This document shows, piece by piece, positions 22,736-31,307 of a DNA stretch of 60,185 nucleotides (position 1 is the first letter of the stretch; each line of letters starts with the position of its first letter). The DNA is from Micromonospora sp. MH99 (GTDB taxonomy: Bacteria; Actinomycetota; Actinomycetes; Mycobacteriales; Micromonosporaceae), in the NCBI RefSeq assembly GCF_021442385.1, contig NZ_MUZA01000036.1, forward strand, positions 1 through 60,185. Direction: 5' to 3'. The notes under the pieces were generated by a model. That model did no database searches. It saw only the letters and a program-made list of their open reading frames with translations, and was not told the origin of the DNA. Made by a program: the position numbers and the translations under genes.

Positions 22736-23019
22736 GCTCCACCTCCCGTGTCCTGACCACCGTAGAAGCCCGACGGCGAACTGCCAACGTACGAAGGGCG
22801 CAGGAGACGAGGGACTCCCCGAATCGCCTCACCGCAGCGCCTTCAGCTGCCTAAGCTCATACTTTCGGCTAGTAATGGCTGGGACTTTCGGGTAACGTGC
22901 ACACCACACCTGGAACGACATGACGCGGCGGCGAGGCCCGTGGTCGTGGTCCTGTCGACAGCACATCGGAGTCTCTCCGGTCGTCCTGGTCGACGGGCGG
23001 ACACGGAGAGGACCAGCCC
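22736..23019. promoter_or_regulatory. divergent SpoIIE phosphatase / SigB-type sigma promoter region
   Basis: A 284-bp region with no coding sequence that I can support. It has an A/T-richer island (22857-22894) containing GGGTAA (22890-22895), the -10 type of SigB/SigF promoters, which would allow autoregulation. A matching GTTT-type -35 at the right distance is not clear, so the promoter is tentative. Confidence 0.3.
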
Positions 23020-23817
23020 ATGCTCACGACTGTCGCACCCACGGTCAGCACCGCTGCCAGCCGACGGAACGCCGGCACCGAGGAACTGATTGTCGAGTTG
23101 GCCACCACCGCGGCCGACGACCCGCGCCGACCGGCCCTGCGGGACCGCGCCATCGAGGCATGGATGCCGCTCGCCCGTCATCTGGCACGCCGCTACTCGG
23201 GACGCGGCGCCCCCGATGAGGATCTGATGCAGACCGCAATGGTCGGGCTCATCAAGGCCGTCGACCACTTCGACGCCACCCGGGGCGTCGACTTCAGCGG
23301 ATACGCCATCCCGACGATCGTCGGCGAGATCAAGCGATACTTCCGGGACCGCACCTGGGCGGTGCGGGTGCCGCGCCGCCTTCAGGAACTCCGGCTGTCG
23401 ATCAGCGCCGCCAACAGCACGCTGACGCACACCCTGGGCCGCTCGCCGACGGTCGCCGACATCGCGAGCTACCTCGACGTCTCCGAGGAGACCGTGCTGG
23501 AAGGGCTGGAGGGAGCCCGGGCGTACCGGGCGACCTCACTGTCCACACCCACCGGCATCGACGGGAGCATGGAGCTCGGCGACACCCTCGGGGAGCGGGA
23601 CCACGAGTTCGAGCTCGTCGACCTCCGCGTCGCCCTCGGCCCGGCGCTCGCCACGCTGCCCGAGCGCGAACGCCAGATCCTCAGCCTGCGGTTCCACGGC
23701 AACCTGACCCAGGCCCAGATCGCCGAGCGGATCGGCGTCTCCCAGATGCACGTCTCCCGGCTGATCACCCGATCGTTGGCCACCCTGCGCGGGCACCTCT
23801 CCGAGGACTTCGCCTGA
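23020..23817 (+). CDS. SigB/SigF/SigG-type general stress sigma factor
   Basis: A 265-residue sigma-70 factor with regions 2, 3 and 4 and no region 1.1. Region 2 is ARRYSGRGAPDEDLMQTAMVG and DFSGYAIPTIVGEIKRYFRD (VGEIKRYFRD is diagnostic for the SigB/F group). Region 3 is LRLSISAANSTLTHTLGRSP. Region 4 is LATLPERERQILSLRF and LTQAQIAERIGVSQMHVSRL. ATG 23020 follows AGAGGA. It is divergent from a SpoIIE-type phosphatase, consistent with partner-switching control. A 12-bp-stem hairpin follows the gene. Confidence 0.92.
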   Translation: MLTTVAPTVSTAASRRNAGTEELIVELATTAADDPRRPALRDRAIEAWMPLARHLARRYSGRGAPDEDLMQTAMVGLIKAVDHFDATRGVDFSGYAIPTIVGEIKRYFRDRTWAVRVPRRLQELRLSISAANSTLTHTLGRSPTVADIASYLDVSEETVLEGLEGARAYRATSLSTPTGIDGSMELGDTLGERDHEFELVDLRVALGPALATLPERERQILSLRFHGNLTQAQIAERIGVSQMHVSRLITRSLATLRGHLSEDFA

Positions 23818-23843
23818 TCCGCCCGGCCGCCGCGGCCGACCAC

Positions 23844-23872
23844 CTCGTGCCGCCCGGGTCGGGCGGCACGAG
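23844..23872. terminator. hairpin between the SigB-type gene and the convergent small ORF
   Basis: A perfect 12-bp stem CTCGTGCCGCCC / GGGCGGCACGAG around a 5-base loop, 27 bases after the sigma stop and 11 bases from the convergent small ORF stop. There is no U-tract, as is common in actinobacteria; it could act in both directions. Confidence 0.75.
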
Positions 23873-23882
23873 TGGCACAGCC

Positions 23883-24056
23883 CTACGAGGCCGGCGCGTC
23901 GGCGAGGTCGGCGGGGTCGAGATTCAGGGTGGCGAGCAGCCCGGAGTGCTTGGCCGGATCGACCCGCTCCGGCAGCTCACGCTCGACCCAGTCGGCTCTG
24001 GCCTGCTGGCCCCGGTCGCGTAGCGCGCTGACGATTCGGTGCTTGGCGATCCTCAT
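23883..24056 (-). CDS. small conserved-looking hypothetical protein
   Basis: A 57-residue soluble, charged protein: MRIAKHRIVSALRDRGQQ, then ERELPERVDPAKHSGLL and the acidic end LADAPAS. ATG 24056 has GGAG six to seven bases upstream, and codon use matches the neighbours. The helical, Arg/Glu-rich make-up and lack of signal peptide suggest a small regulator or stress protein; no function is recognised. A hairpin terminator lies just past its stop. Confidence 0.65.
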   Translation of the reverse strand: MRIAKHRIVSALRDRGQQARADWVERELPERVDPAKHSGLLATLNLDPADLADAPAS

Positions 24057-24340
24057 CTGGTGCTCCCCTGGTTGAGCCGTCCGAATTGCTGGTGGACGGC
24101 GGTGCGAAAGCGCGGGTGGGATGCCTGACGCTGTGCGGTGGAATCCGACCGGCGGGGACGTGGCTGGCGACAACGACCAGCACGCCGCAGCAACGGCTCG
24201 GGACGTTCGGTAATGCCCGGACGGGCTGGTGGCGGCGACATCCGGCGGCCACCGGGGGCCCCGGGCGACATGCCCAGCGTACGCCCTGGCCAGTGCGGCT
24301 GCACGCGCACGGCACCCAGGACCCCTGGCACGCTGCCCGG

Positions 24341-25372
24341 TCAGGGCTCCAGCACGACCTTGCCCGGCCGGCTGCGGGCCTCGGCGAAGACCAGCGCGGC
24401 GGAGACCTCGGTGAGCGGGTAGCGGGCGGCGATCTGCGGCACGATCACGCCCTGACGGAGGAGGTCGAGCACGATGCCGAGGTCGGTACTCAGTCGACGC
24501 CGGAACGCCGCGGCCCGGGTGCGACGGCCGGCCCAGAAGTTGTAGAACCGGACCCGGTGACCGTTCGGCAGGGCGTTCCAGGTGTAGAGCCGGGCCAGCA
24601 GCTTCACGAAGACCCAGACGATCGAGCGCGCGGAGCCCGTGGCCGAGGCGGTGCCGTAGACGACAAGCGTGCCGCCGGGGGCGAGCAGCCGGTACGAGGT
24701 GCGTACGCCCGGGCCGGCGACCGGGTCGAAGACGGCGTCGACGCCTCCGGGGGACAGCGCGCGCACCCGCGCGGCCAAGTCGGGGTCTCGGTAGTCCAGC
24801 GGTTCGACGCCGAGTTCGCGCAGCGCCGCGTGGTGTCGCGGAGCTGCGGTGCCGATGACCCGCAGCCCGAGGTGGCGTCCGAGTTGGACGAGCACGGTTC
24901 CGACGCCGCCGTTCGCGCCGTGCACCAGGATCGTCTGCCCAGCCCGCAGGCGCGCGCCGTGCAGCATCTGCCAGGCGGTCACCCCGTTGACGACTACTGT
25001 CTCGGCCGCGGCCGGGTCCAGACCCGGCGGCACCGGGGTGAGGTCGTCGACGCCCACCACGGCGTGCGTGGTCCAGGCGCCGGTCTTGGTGACCGCCGCG
25101 ACCCGGGTGCCGACCAGCGAGCCGTCGCCTCCCGGTCCCACCGCCCGGACGGTGCCGACGAGGTCGTAGCCGGGCACGAACGGAAAGGCCGGCTGGCCGG
25201 GGTAGAGGTCGCGGAGCATGCTCTGTTCGGCGTACGAGATGCCGGTGGCCTCGACCTCGACGAGCGCCTGATCTGCGGCGGGAACGGGCATCGGGCGTCG
25301 GTTGACCTGGAGCCCGTCCGGCTCCACCACGCCGGGCAGGACCACTTCGGTGATCATCCTGTCGGTTGTCAT
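24341..25372 (-). CDS. zinc-independent MDR oxidoreductase (quinone-reductase-like)
   Basis: A 343-residue medium-chain dehydrogenase of the quinone oxidoreductase type: GISYAEQSMLRDLYPGQP, FVPGYDLVGTVRAVGPGG, the Rossmann motif VHGANGGVGTVLVQLGRHLG and the C-terminal EARSRPGKVVLEP. It lacks the Cys/His zinc ligands, so it probably reduces quinones or enones with NADPH. ATG 25372 follows AGGAGAG by five bases; an in-frame upstream start at 25402 lacks a ribosome site. A TetR operator lies 15 bases upstream and the tetR gene is next on the same strand. Confidence 0.85.
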   Translation of the reverse strand: MTTDRMITEVVLPGVVEPDGLQVNRRPMPVPAADQALVEVEATGISYAEQSMLRDLYPGQPAFPFVPGYDLVGTVRAVGPGGDGSLVGTRVAAVTKTGAWTTHAVVGVDDLTPVPPGLDPAAAETVVVNGVTAWQMLHGARLRAGQTILVHGANGGVGTVLVQLGRHLGLRVIGTAAPRHHAALRELGVEPLDYRDPDLAARVRALSPGGVDAVFDPVAGPGVRTSYRLLAPGGTLVVYGTASATGSARSIVWVFVKLLARLYTWNALPNGHRVRFYNFWAGRRTRAAAFRRRLSTDLGIVLDLLRQGVIVPQIAARYPLTEVSAALVFAEARSRPGKVVLEP

Positions 25373-25386
25373 TGCACTCTCCTCTT

Positions 25387-25410
25387 GTTCGTAAGTGTGC
25401 ACTCACACAC
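25387..25410. promoter_or_regulatory. TetR operator upstream of the MDR gene
   Basis: A 24-bp near-palindrome with core GTAAGTGTGCACTCAC. It differs at two positions from the element at 26011-26034 in front of the tetR gene. Two copies placed exactly in front of the regulator and its neighbour identify it as the regulator's operator. Confidence 0.8.
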
Positions 25411-25467
25411 ATGTCGGATCGAAAAAGTGGGCCGCCCGGAAGCGGCCCGGTGGTGCGGACGTCGGGA

Positions 25468-26010
25468 TCAGGGGTGACGGATGCCTGCGGTCAGCGCACG
25501 GGCCCACGGCTCGGGCACCTGCTCCAATCCGGCGGTCACGATCAGGTGGCAGAGCTGGCCGTACGCGAAGAACTGCTGGACCTGCACGTCGCTGGCGCCG
25601 GACCGACTCGCCACGAAGGTGGCGACCCGCCGGTAGCCGGCGCGCACCGCCTCGGCGACCTCCGGGACGTCGGTGACGGCCTGCGCCTGCACCTGGAACA
25701 GCAGGAGATCACGGTCGGCGATCAGCTCGGCGTAGGCGTCGCCCATCGCCTCCAGGACCCCCTCCGGGCCGACGTCTCCGGCACGCTCCGCCCCGGCCTC
25801 CAGCGCCACGACGATCCGCTCGAAGCACGCCCCGGCGGCGGCCACGAACAACCCGAGCTTTCCGGCGAAGAGCCGGAAGACGTACGCCTCGGAGATGCCG
25901 GCGGCGGCTGCCACGGCGGTGACCGGGGTGGCGTGGAAGCCGGTGCGCGCGAACGCCGAAACGGCGGCGTTCAGGACTGTGGCCCGGCGGGCCTCGGCGG
26001 TGGATCGCAT
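25468..26010 (-). CDS. TetR-family transcriptional regulator
   Basis: A 180-residue repressor. The N-terminal HTH is clear: AVSAFARTGFHATPVTAVAAAAGISEAYVFRLFAGK; the rest is a helical ligand-binding domain. ATG 26010 directly abuts the 24-bp operator and has no Shine-Dalgarno, so the mRNA is probably leaderless. It should repress itself and the downstream MDR gene; the ligand is probably an electrophile or quinone, inferred only from the neighbour. Confidence 0.88.
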   Translation of the reverse strand: MRSTAEARRATVLNAAVSAFARTGFHATPVTAVAAAAGISEAYVFRLFAGKLGLFVAAAGACFERIVVALEAGAERAGDVGPEGVLEAMGDAYAELIADRDLLLFQVQAQAVTDVPEVAEAVRAGYRRVATFVASRSGASDVQVQQFFAYGQLCHLIVTAGLEQVPEPWARALTAGIRHP

Positions 26011-26034
26011 GTTTGTAAGTGTGCACTCACAAAC
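26011..26034. promoter_or_regulatory. TetR operator abutting the tetR start codon
   Basis: GTTTGTAAGTG-TG-CACTCACAAAC pairs at 10 of 12 positions. It touches the tetR ATG and would sit over the transcription start of a leaderless message. A TTGACG (26046-26041 on the minus strand) is the probable -35. Confidence 0.8.
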
Positions 26035-26128
26035 ATTGCTCGTCAACCCCGCTGGGCCGAGCGTGGCCGCGTCTCGCGGCAACGCCCTTGTGGGGCTCGG
26101 TGCTCGGCTGCCCCCCGTGCGTCCCTGT

Positions 26129-26563
26129 TCAGTTCACGGCAGTGGCGTGGTCATATGCCGCGCGACTGGTGTCGACGTCGTCCATGTGTGCTTCCGCCCA
26201 CACCTTGAGGCCACGCATCATGTGGTGCAGGGAGAGGCCCAGCTCGGTCAGCTCGTAGGAGACCGTGACGGGCACTGTTGGTGTCACGGTGCGGCTGACG
26301 AGACCATCGCGTTCGAGGGAGCGCAGGGTCTGGGTGAGCATTTTCTGGCTGACGCCGGCCAGGATGCGAGACAGCTCCGAGTAGCGCATCGGTCTGGGCT
26401 CACCGGTGCAGTCGGGGCCGCTGCCGAGTGCGGAGAGGATCAGCGTGACCCATTTGCCGGAGATGCGTTCCAGCATCTTGTGGCTCGGGCAGGCGGCCAG
26501 GAAGGCGTTGTAGTTGTCCCTGTTCTGGGTTCGTTGCTGGGCCGCCGTCGTCGGTGCTGCCAT
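26129..26563 (-). CDS. HxlR-family transcriptional regulator
   Basis: A 144-residue winged-helix regulator: CPSHKMLERISGKWVTLILSAL with the conserved near-N-terminal Cys, then MRYSELSRILAGVSQKMLTQTLRSLERDGLV. HxlR proteins often sense aldehydes or electrophiles through that Cys. ATG 26563 follows GGAGGG. It lies just downstream of an aldo/keto reductase on the same strand and shares a promoter motif with it, so control of that reductase is likely. Confidence 0.88.
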   Translation of the reverse strand: MAAPTTAAQQRTQNRDNYNAFLAACPSHKMLERISGKWVTLILSALGSGPDCTGEPRPMRYSELSRILAGVSQKMLTQTLRSLERDGLVSRTVTPTVPVTVSYELTELGLSLHHMMRGLKVWAEAHMDDVDTSRAAYDHATAVN

Positions 26564-26612
26564 CACGCCCTCCTCGGACCGCAGGGTGCGTCACATCCCC
26601 TTGTAGTCCTAG

Positions 26613-26638
26613 CTTCCCATCGGGAAGTTGCCCCTTGA
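26613..26638. promoter_or_regulatory. candidate HxlR operator upstream of hxlR
   Basis: A perfect dyad CTTCCC-ATC-GGGAAG (26613-26627), and GGGAAGTTGCCCCTTGA (26622-26638), which recurs as GGGAAGTAGGCACCTTGA at 27627-27644 before the aldo/keto reductase. The recurrence in both promoters suggests one regulator for both. Confidence 0.55.
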
Positions 26639-26675
26639 TGGAGCGGGTCCCGCGGTCAGCCGGAGACGCTCTTCC

Positions 26676-27542
26676 TCATCGGTTGATCCGATCCAGTTCG
26701 GCGAGGTCCGCGGCGGACAGGGAGAGGCCGGCGCCCGCGACGTTGTCCCGCAGGTGGGCGACCTTCGAGGTGCCCGCGATCAGCAGGATGTTGGGCGATC
26801 TCTGCAGCAGCCAGGCGAGCGCGACGGACATGGGCGTGCTCCGCAACCGCTCCGCCACCGCCGAGAGCGCCTCGGACTGCAGCGGCGAGAAGCCGCCCAG
26901 CGGGAAGAACGGCACGTATGCGATGTTCTCGGCCGCGAGCCGGTCGATGAGCTCGTCGTCGTGGCGGTGAGCGAGGTTGTACATGTTCTGCACGCCCACG
27001 ATCGGCGCGATGGCCTGCGCCTCGGCGACCTGCTCGGCGGTGACGTTGCTGACGCCCAAGTGGCGGATCAGGCCTTCCCGCTGCAGTTCGACGAGCGTGC
27101 CGAACGCGTCGGCCAGCGATCCGGGCTGGGGGCCTTCGGCGTTGCCCATACGCATGTTCACCAGGTCGAGCGTCTCGACACCGAGGACTTCGAGGTCCTC
27201 GTGGACCTGCTTACGGAGGTCTTCGGGCTGCCGGGCGACGGGCCAGCCACCCTGAGCGTCGCGGGTAGCTCCGACCTTGGTGGCGATGAACAGCCCTTCC
27301 GGGTAGGGGTGCAACGCCTCCCGGATCAGCTCGTTTGTCACTCGCGGCCCGTAGGCGCCGCTGGTGTCGATGTGGTTGATACCGCGCTCGACCACCTCGC
27401 GGAGTACGGCCACAGCGCCGTCATGGTCCGCGGGAGGTCCCATGACCCAGGGGCCGGCCAGCTGCATGGCGCCGTAACCGAATCGGGTCACCGTCGAGTC
27501 TCCCAGCTTCCACGTACCACCGGGGAGGGAAGCAGTCGACAT
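26676..27542 (-). CDS. aldo/keto reductase
   Basis: A 288-residue NADPH-dependent (beta/alpha)8 reductase. The segments FGYGAMQLAG, GINHIDTSGAYGPRVTNELI (catalytic Asp and Tyr), FIATKVG, IRHLGVSN and LLIAGTSKVAHLRDN are typical. It resembles the frameshifted reductase at 28797-29664 (both have GYGAMQLAGP near the N-terminus and FFPLGGF later), so the two are paralogues. ATG 27542 has GAGG six bases upstream. Likely controlled by the adjacent HxlR protein. Confidence 0.9.
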   Translation of the reverse strand: MSTASLPGGTWKLGDSTVTRFGYGAMQLAGPWVMGPPADHDGAVAVLREVVERGINHIDTSGAYGPRVTNELIREALHPYPEGLFIATKVGATRDAQGGWPVARQPEDLRKQVHEDLEVLGVETLDLVNMRMGNAEGPQPGSLADAFGTLVELQREGLIRHLGVSNVTAEQVAEAQAIAPIVGVQNMYNLAHRHDDELIDRLAAENIAYVPFFPLGGFSPLQSEALSAVAERLRSTPMSVALAWLLQRSPNILLIAGTSKVAHLRDNVAGAGLSLSAADLAELDRINR

Positions 27543-27626
27543 GTCGTACCTCGTTCTCGTAAAAAGGCCAGGTGAATCGGCTCCCTGGCCGGGTGTTTCT
27601 CTATCGTGGCTCGGTAGCTCTCCGCT

Positions 27627-27644
27627 GGGAAGTAGGCACCTTGA
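27627..27644. promoter_or_regulatory. second copy of the HxlR-associated motif, upstream of the aldo/keto reductase
   Basis: GGGAAGTAGGCACCTTGA lies 85 bases upstream of the reductase start and matches the motif before hxlR with one insertion and two substitutions. The rest of the 235-bp gap (27543-27777) shows no gene that I can support. Confidence 0.45.
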
Positions 27645-27777
27645 AGTGCGTAAGTAACCTGCCGACAGCCTGGTCGCGTCGAGTTCCGGGGCCTGTCATC
27701 GCGGGGCCACGACACCGCGGAACGCGCAAAGGGCGCCGCCATCCCGCGTGTACACCCTGGCGGCCGTTCGCTGTTCC

Positions 27778-28659
27778 TCAGGGGCCGGGGTACAGGCGTG
27801 CCGGATCGCCGGGCCGCAGGCTGTCCACGCCGTCGTCAGGCGTGCTTGCCGCAACCGAGCCGAGCAGCGCCAACGAACGTGCCGACTCCGTGCCGGGCTC
27901 GGCGTGGTAGATCACCAGGAGTTGCCCCTCGGCGCCGGCAACCGCGAGCTTGTCGCAGTACAGGTCGAGATCGCCCACCTCGGGGTGGTGCAGCCGGCTC
28001 ACCACACCCTCGCGCCGCCGCACCTCGTGCCGGGCCCACAACTGGCGGAAACAGTCGCTCTTGAGCGACAACTCCCCCACCAGCGCCGTCAGTCGCGGGT
28101 CGTCGGCGTCCGCGGCCGAGTCGGCGCGCAGCTGCCCCACGACGCTCTGCATCGCCTGCCGCCAGTCGCGGAACAACTCCCGCTCAGCCGCGTCCAGGAA
28201 CACCGCGCGAAGCCGGTTGGCGCCCGGGGCGAGATTCGGCGACAGCGCCCGCGCCATCCGGTTCGACGCCAGGATGTCCAGATAGCGGTTCTGCACGAAG
28301 GCCGGCATCGGGAGCTCCCGCACCAGGTGCAGGACACTGGCCGGCACCCGCTCGACGGCCGGCCGGACCGCCCGGCGCGACCGCGGCCGGGTCAACCCGA
28401 TCATGTACGCGGTGGCCTCCGGGTCCAGCCGCAGCACCCCGGCGAGCGCGTCGAGGACCTGCACCGAGGGATGCCGCTCACGCCCCTGCTCCAACCGCAG
28501 GTAGTAGTCCGCGCTGATGCCGGCCAGCATCGCCACCTCCTCACGCCGCAGCCCGGGCACCCGGCGCAGCCCGACTCCCGGGCCGAGGCCCACGTCCTCG
28601 GGTCGGATCCGCTCCCGGCGGGCACGCAGGAACTCGCCGAGCTGGTTGGTGGCGTCCAT
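27778..28659 (-). CDS. XRE-family regulator with MmyB-type ligand-binding domain
   Basis: A 293-residue protein. The N-terminal HTH (GEFLRARRERIRPEDVGL, RVPGLRREEVAMLAGIS, YYLRLEQGRERHPS) is followed by the MmyB-like domain (PAFVQNRYLDILASNRMARAL, WARHEVRRREGVVSRLHHPEVG). Such proteins bind fatty-acid-like ligands in some actinomycetes. It is divergent from the frameshifted aldo/keto reductase, with 137 bases between the starts, so it is the likely regulator of that gene. Confidence 0.88.
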   Translation of the reverse strand: MDATNQLGEFLRARRERIRPEDVGLGPGVGLRRVPGLRREEVAMLAGISADYYLRLEQGRERHPSVQVLDALAGVLRLDPEATAYMIGLTRPRSRRAVRPAVERVPASVLHLVRELPMPAFVQNRYLDILASNRMARALSPNLAPGANRLRAVFLDAAERELFRDWRQAMQSVVGQLRADSAADADDPRLTALVGELSLKSDCFRQLWARHEVRRREGVVSRLHHPEVGDLDLYCDKLAVAGAEGQLLVIYHAEPGTESARSLALLGSVAASTPDDGVDSLRPGDPARLYPGP

Positions 28660-28689
28660 GCCATCGACGGTAGATCGCCCGGCGACCGG

Positions 28690-28706
28690 GTGACTGGCTG
28701 TGTCAC
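28690..28706. promoter_or_regulatory. candidate operator dyad between the MmyB-type regulator and the aldo/keto reductase
   Basis: GTGAC-N7-GTCAC lies 31 bases upstream of the regulator start and 91 bases upstream of the reductase start. It is a short dyad, so assignment rests on its position in a divergent promoter. Confidence 0.35.
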
Positions 28707-28796
28707 TACCAGGAACACCTCGCCCTACCGGCCGGGCGGAGACCGACGGACAGTCGTGGTGCGCATATTCGCGACGACGATGGATAGAGGAACGAC

Positions 28797-29664
28797 ATGA
28801 GCGACAACCTTCCTGGCGGCGCCCTGACCCCCGCCGACGGCCTCACCCTGAGCCGGATGGGCTACGGCGCGATGCAGCTCGCCGGCCCGCACGTCTTCGG
28901 CCCCCCGCGCGATCGTGCGCAGGCGCTCGCGGTGCTCCGCGAGGCGGTCGACCGGGGGCGTGCGCCACATCGACACCAGCGACTTCTACGGCCCCAAGGT
29001 GGTGAACGAGCTGATCCGCGAGGCGCTGCACCCGTACCCCGAGGATCTGCACCTGGTCACCAAGGTCGGCGCGCGCCGCGGCGACGACGCCTCCTGGCTC
29101 CCGGCGCTCCAGCCGGACGAGCTGAAGGCCCAGGTCCACGACAACCTCCGGCACCTCGGCCTGGAGGTCCTCGACGTGGTCAACCTGCGGGTCGGCGTGG
29201 CGGAGGGCACCGGCGACGATCCCCTCTCCGAGCAGTTCGGCGCCCTCGCGGAGCTGCGGCAGCAGGGACTGATCCGGCATCTCGGGCTCAGCAACGTCAC
29301 GCTCGACCAGCTCACCGAGGCCCAGGCCATCGCACCGGTGGTCACGGTGCAGAACCTCTACAACCTCGCCAATCGGCAGGACGACGCGCTCGTCGACCGC
29401 TGCGCGGCGGAGAACATCGCGTTCGCCGCGTTCTTCCCGCTCGGCGGGTTCACCCCGTTGCAGTCCGACACGCTCAACGCCGTGGCCGCCCGGGTGGGCT
29501 CCTCGCCACAGCAGGTCGCCCTGGCCTGGCTGCTGCAACGCTCCCCCACCATGGCGCTGATCCCGGGCACGTCGACGCTGGAACACCTGCGGGAGAACCT
29601 CGCCGCGGCCGACCTGACGCTGCCGGCCGACGCGATCGAGGATCTGAACACGATCGGCGCCTGA
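28797..29664 (+). pseudogene. aldo/keto reductase split by a single-base frameshift
   Basis: The gene starts at ATG 28797 (AGAGGA five to six bases upstream) and encodes family residues through LREAVDRG. It then shifts frame at a run of five G (28954-28958): the +1 frame continues with VRHIDTSDFYGPKVVNELI and runs normally to the stop at 29664 (LEHLRENLAAADL). Removing one G restores a complete ~288-residue reductase similar to the one at 26676-27542. No other damage is visible, so this is either a very recent inactivation, a phase-variable tract or a sequencing error. The long open frame to 31304 after the shift is an artefact of high GC. Confidence 0.8.
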
Positions 29665-29699
29665 TTACGGAGTCGGACGCTCGCCGGCCCCGGGCCTCG

Positions 29700-31241
29700 C
29701 TAGTGCTGGTGGGGGCGGTTACGGATGAGGGTGAGCGCGAGCACGGCCGTGATCAGGAAGACGATGCCGCTGACCCGCAGACCGGCCTGGACCCCGGAGG
29801 TCATCGCCTCGGCGAGCGCCGACCGGACCGGTTCGGGCAGCGGCTGGTCGCCTGTCGCGCCGGAGGCCACCGCCGCCTGCACGGCGCTGCGGGCGGGCTC
29901 GCCGACCTGGTGGGCGGCGAGGCGGTCGGGCAGGTCGGCCACCATCGTGGTGGTGAGCAACGTGCCCAGCAGGGACGAGCCCAGCACCGAGCCGACCTGA
30001 CGGGAGGCGTTGACCGCGCCGGAGGCCATGCCGGCCTGGGCGGGCGCCACGCTGGCCAGCGCCGCCGCCGTCGCGGGGGCCACCACCAGCCCGCTCGCGG
30101 CGCCGAACAACGCGAACAACGCCCAGCGGTGCCCGAACGCCGTCGTCGGCCCCTGCGTCGCGAGCCCGAAGCTGGCCACCGCGCCGAGCACCAGACCGAC
30201 TGTGAGTGGCGCCTTGAACCCGGTGCGCCGGATGGCCCGACCGGCGCCGAAGGCCACGAGCACGTACGCGCCGAAGAGCACCAGCATGCGCCAGCCGGTG
30301 TCCAGCGGGCTGAGCGACTGGGCACGCTCGTGGAAGAGGACGAGCAGGATCGCCACGCCGGTGAACCCGAACAGCGACACCGCGGCGACGACCATGACGG
30401 CGCTGAACGACGGCGAGCGGAACAGGCGTACGTCCAGCATCGGTGTGCTGGTGCGCAGTTCGACCAGCACGAACGTGACAAGCGCGACGGCCGAGACGAC
30501 CCACGCGGTCGCCACGACACCGCTGGTGTAGCCGTCGCGCCCGCCCTGGATCATGGCGTAGACGGCGGCGGCGATGGCGACGGTGCCGAGCAGCAGACCG
30601 GGCAGGTCGAGCCGTCCGGCGCTGGGCCGGGACTCGGCCACCCCGATCGCGGCGACGACGAGGGTGACCACGCCCAGCACGATCACCGACAGGTAGACGC
30701 TGTGCCAGGAGTGCTGGCGCAGCAGCGTACCGGCGATGAGCGGGCCGATCGCCAGCCCGATGCCGGAGGCCGCCGACCAGGCGGTGATGACCTCGGTGCG
30801 GCGGTGCGGGTCGGTGAAGGTGGCACCGAGGATCGCCAGGCTGTTCGGCAGGATCAGGGCACCGCCGAGGCCCGCTACCAACTGACCGGCGATCACCCAG
30901 GCCACGGTCGGGGCGCTGGCCACCACGGCACCGCCGGCGATCATCGCGACGACTCCGGCGCCGAACATGCGCCTGCGTCCGTACCGGTTGCCGAGCGGGG
31001 CGGCGGACATCACCAGGCTCGCCACGACCAGGGTGTAGGCGCTGGGGATCCAGATCACGGTGGTCGGATCGACCCGGAGGTCGGCCTGGATGGTGGTCAG
31101 GGCGGAGACCGTCGCGGTGATCTGCAGGAAGGTGATCATCGCGCCCAGGCACATGGCGATCAGGGTCACCGGCCGGGAGCCGCGGACGGACGTACGGGTG
31201 GTGACGGCCGGCCCGGTCGGGACCGTGCTGCTGGTGGTCAC
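29700..31241 (-). CDS. MFS transporter, DHA2 (QacA/EmrB-like) drug exporter
   Basis: A 513-residue 14-TM exporter: MCLGAMITFLQITATVSALTTI in TM1, APLGNRYGRRRMFGAG (motif A), GIGLAIGPLIAGTLLRQHSWHSVYL (motif C), and a long hydrophilic segment near the C-terminus before the last TM (VSGIVFLITAVLALTLI). GTG 31241 has GAGGA six bases upstream; an in-frame TTG at 31283 lacks one. It is divergent from an HxlR regulator with two dyads between them, a common arrangement for inducible efflux. Confidence 0.85.
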   Translation of the reverse strand: MTTSSTVPTGPAVTTRTSVRGSRPVTLIAMCLGAMITFLQITATVSALTTIQADLRVDPTTVIWIPSAYTLVVASLVMSAAPLGNRYGRRRMFGAGVVAMIAGGAVVASAPTVAWVIAGQLVAGLGGALILPNSLAILGATFTDPHRRTEVITAWSAASGIGLAIGPLIAGTLLRQHSWHSVYLSVIVLGVVTLVVAAIGVAESRPSAGRLDLPGLLLGTVAIAAAVYAMIQGGRDGYTSGVVATAWVVSAVALVTFVLVELRTSTPMLDVRLFRSPSFSAVMVVAAVSLFGFTGVAILLVLFHERAQSLSPLDTGWRMLVLFGAYVLVAFGAGRAIRRTGFKAPLTVGLVLGAVASFGLATQGPTTAFGHRWALFALFGAASGLVVAPATAAALASVAPAQAGMASGAVNASRQVGSVLGSSLLGTLLTTTMVADLPDRLAAHQVGEPARSAVQAAVASGATGDQPLPEPVRSALAEAMTSGVQAGLRVSGIVFLITAVLALTLIRNRPHQH

Positions 31242-31266
31242 AAGGTGTCCTCGGGTTGGAGTCCTG

Positions 31267-31290
31267 CTGACTTGCTTATGCAAAAGTCAG
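31267..31290. promoter_or_regulatory. operator-like dyad 1 in the MFS/HxlR divergent promoter
   Basis: CTGACTT-N10-AAGTCAG has perfect 7-bp arms, 26 bases upstream of the MFS start, suited to HxlR-type binding. Confidence 0.5.
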
Positions 31291-31307
31291 CAGTGTCCCA
31301 GTGAATC

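Noticed and set aside
22857..22895. SigB-type autoregulatory promoter upstream of the sigma gene.
   Set aside because: GGGTAA is present but no convincing -35 at the right spacing, so it is only mentioned as tentative.
24057..24340. A 284-bp gap with a minus-strand frame of about 90 codons.
   Set aside because: No ribosome site, Arg/Pro-rich product and no recognisable fold; I see no gene or clear structure here.
28955..31304. Long plus-strand open frame continuing from the aldo/keto reductase through the MFS gene.
   Set aside because: After the frameshift the product is compositionally biased, without domains, and antisense to a clear exporter gene.
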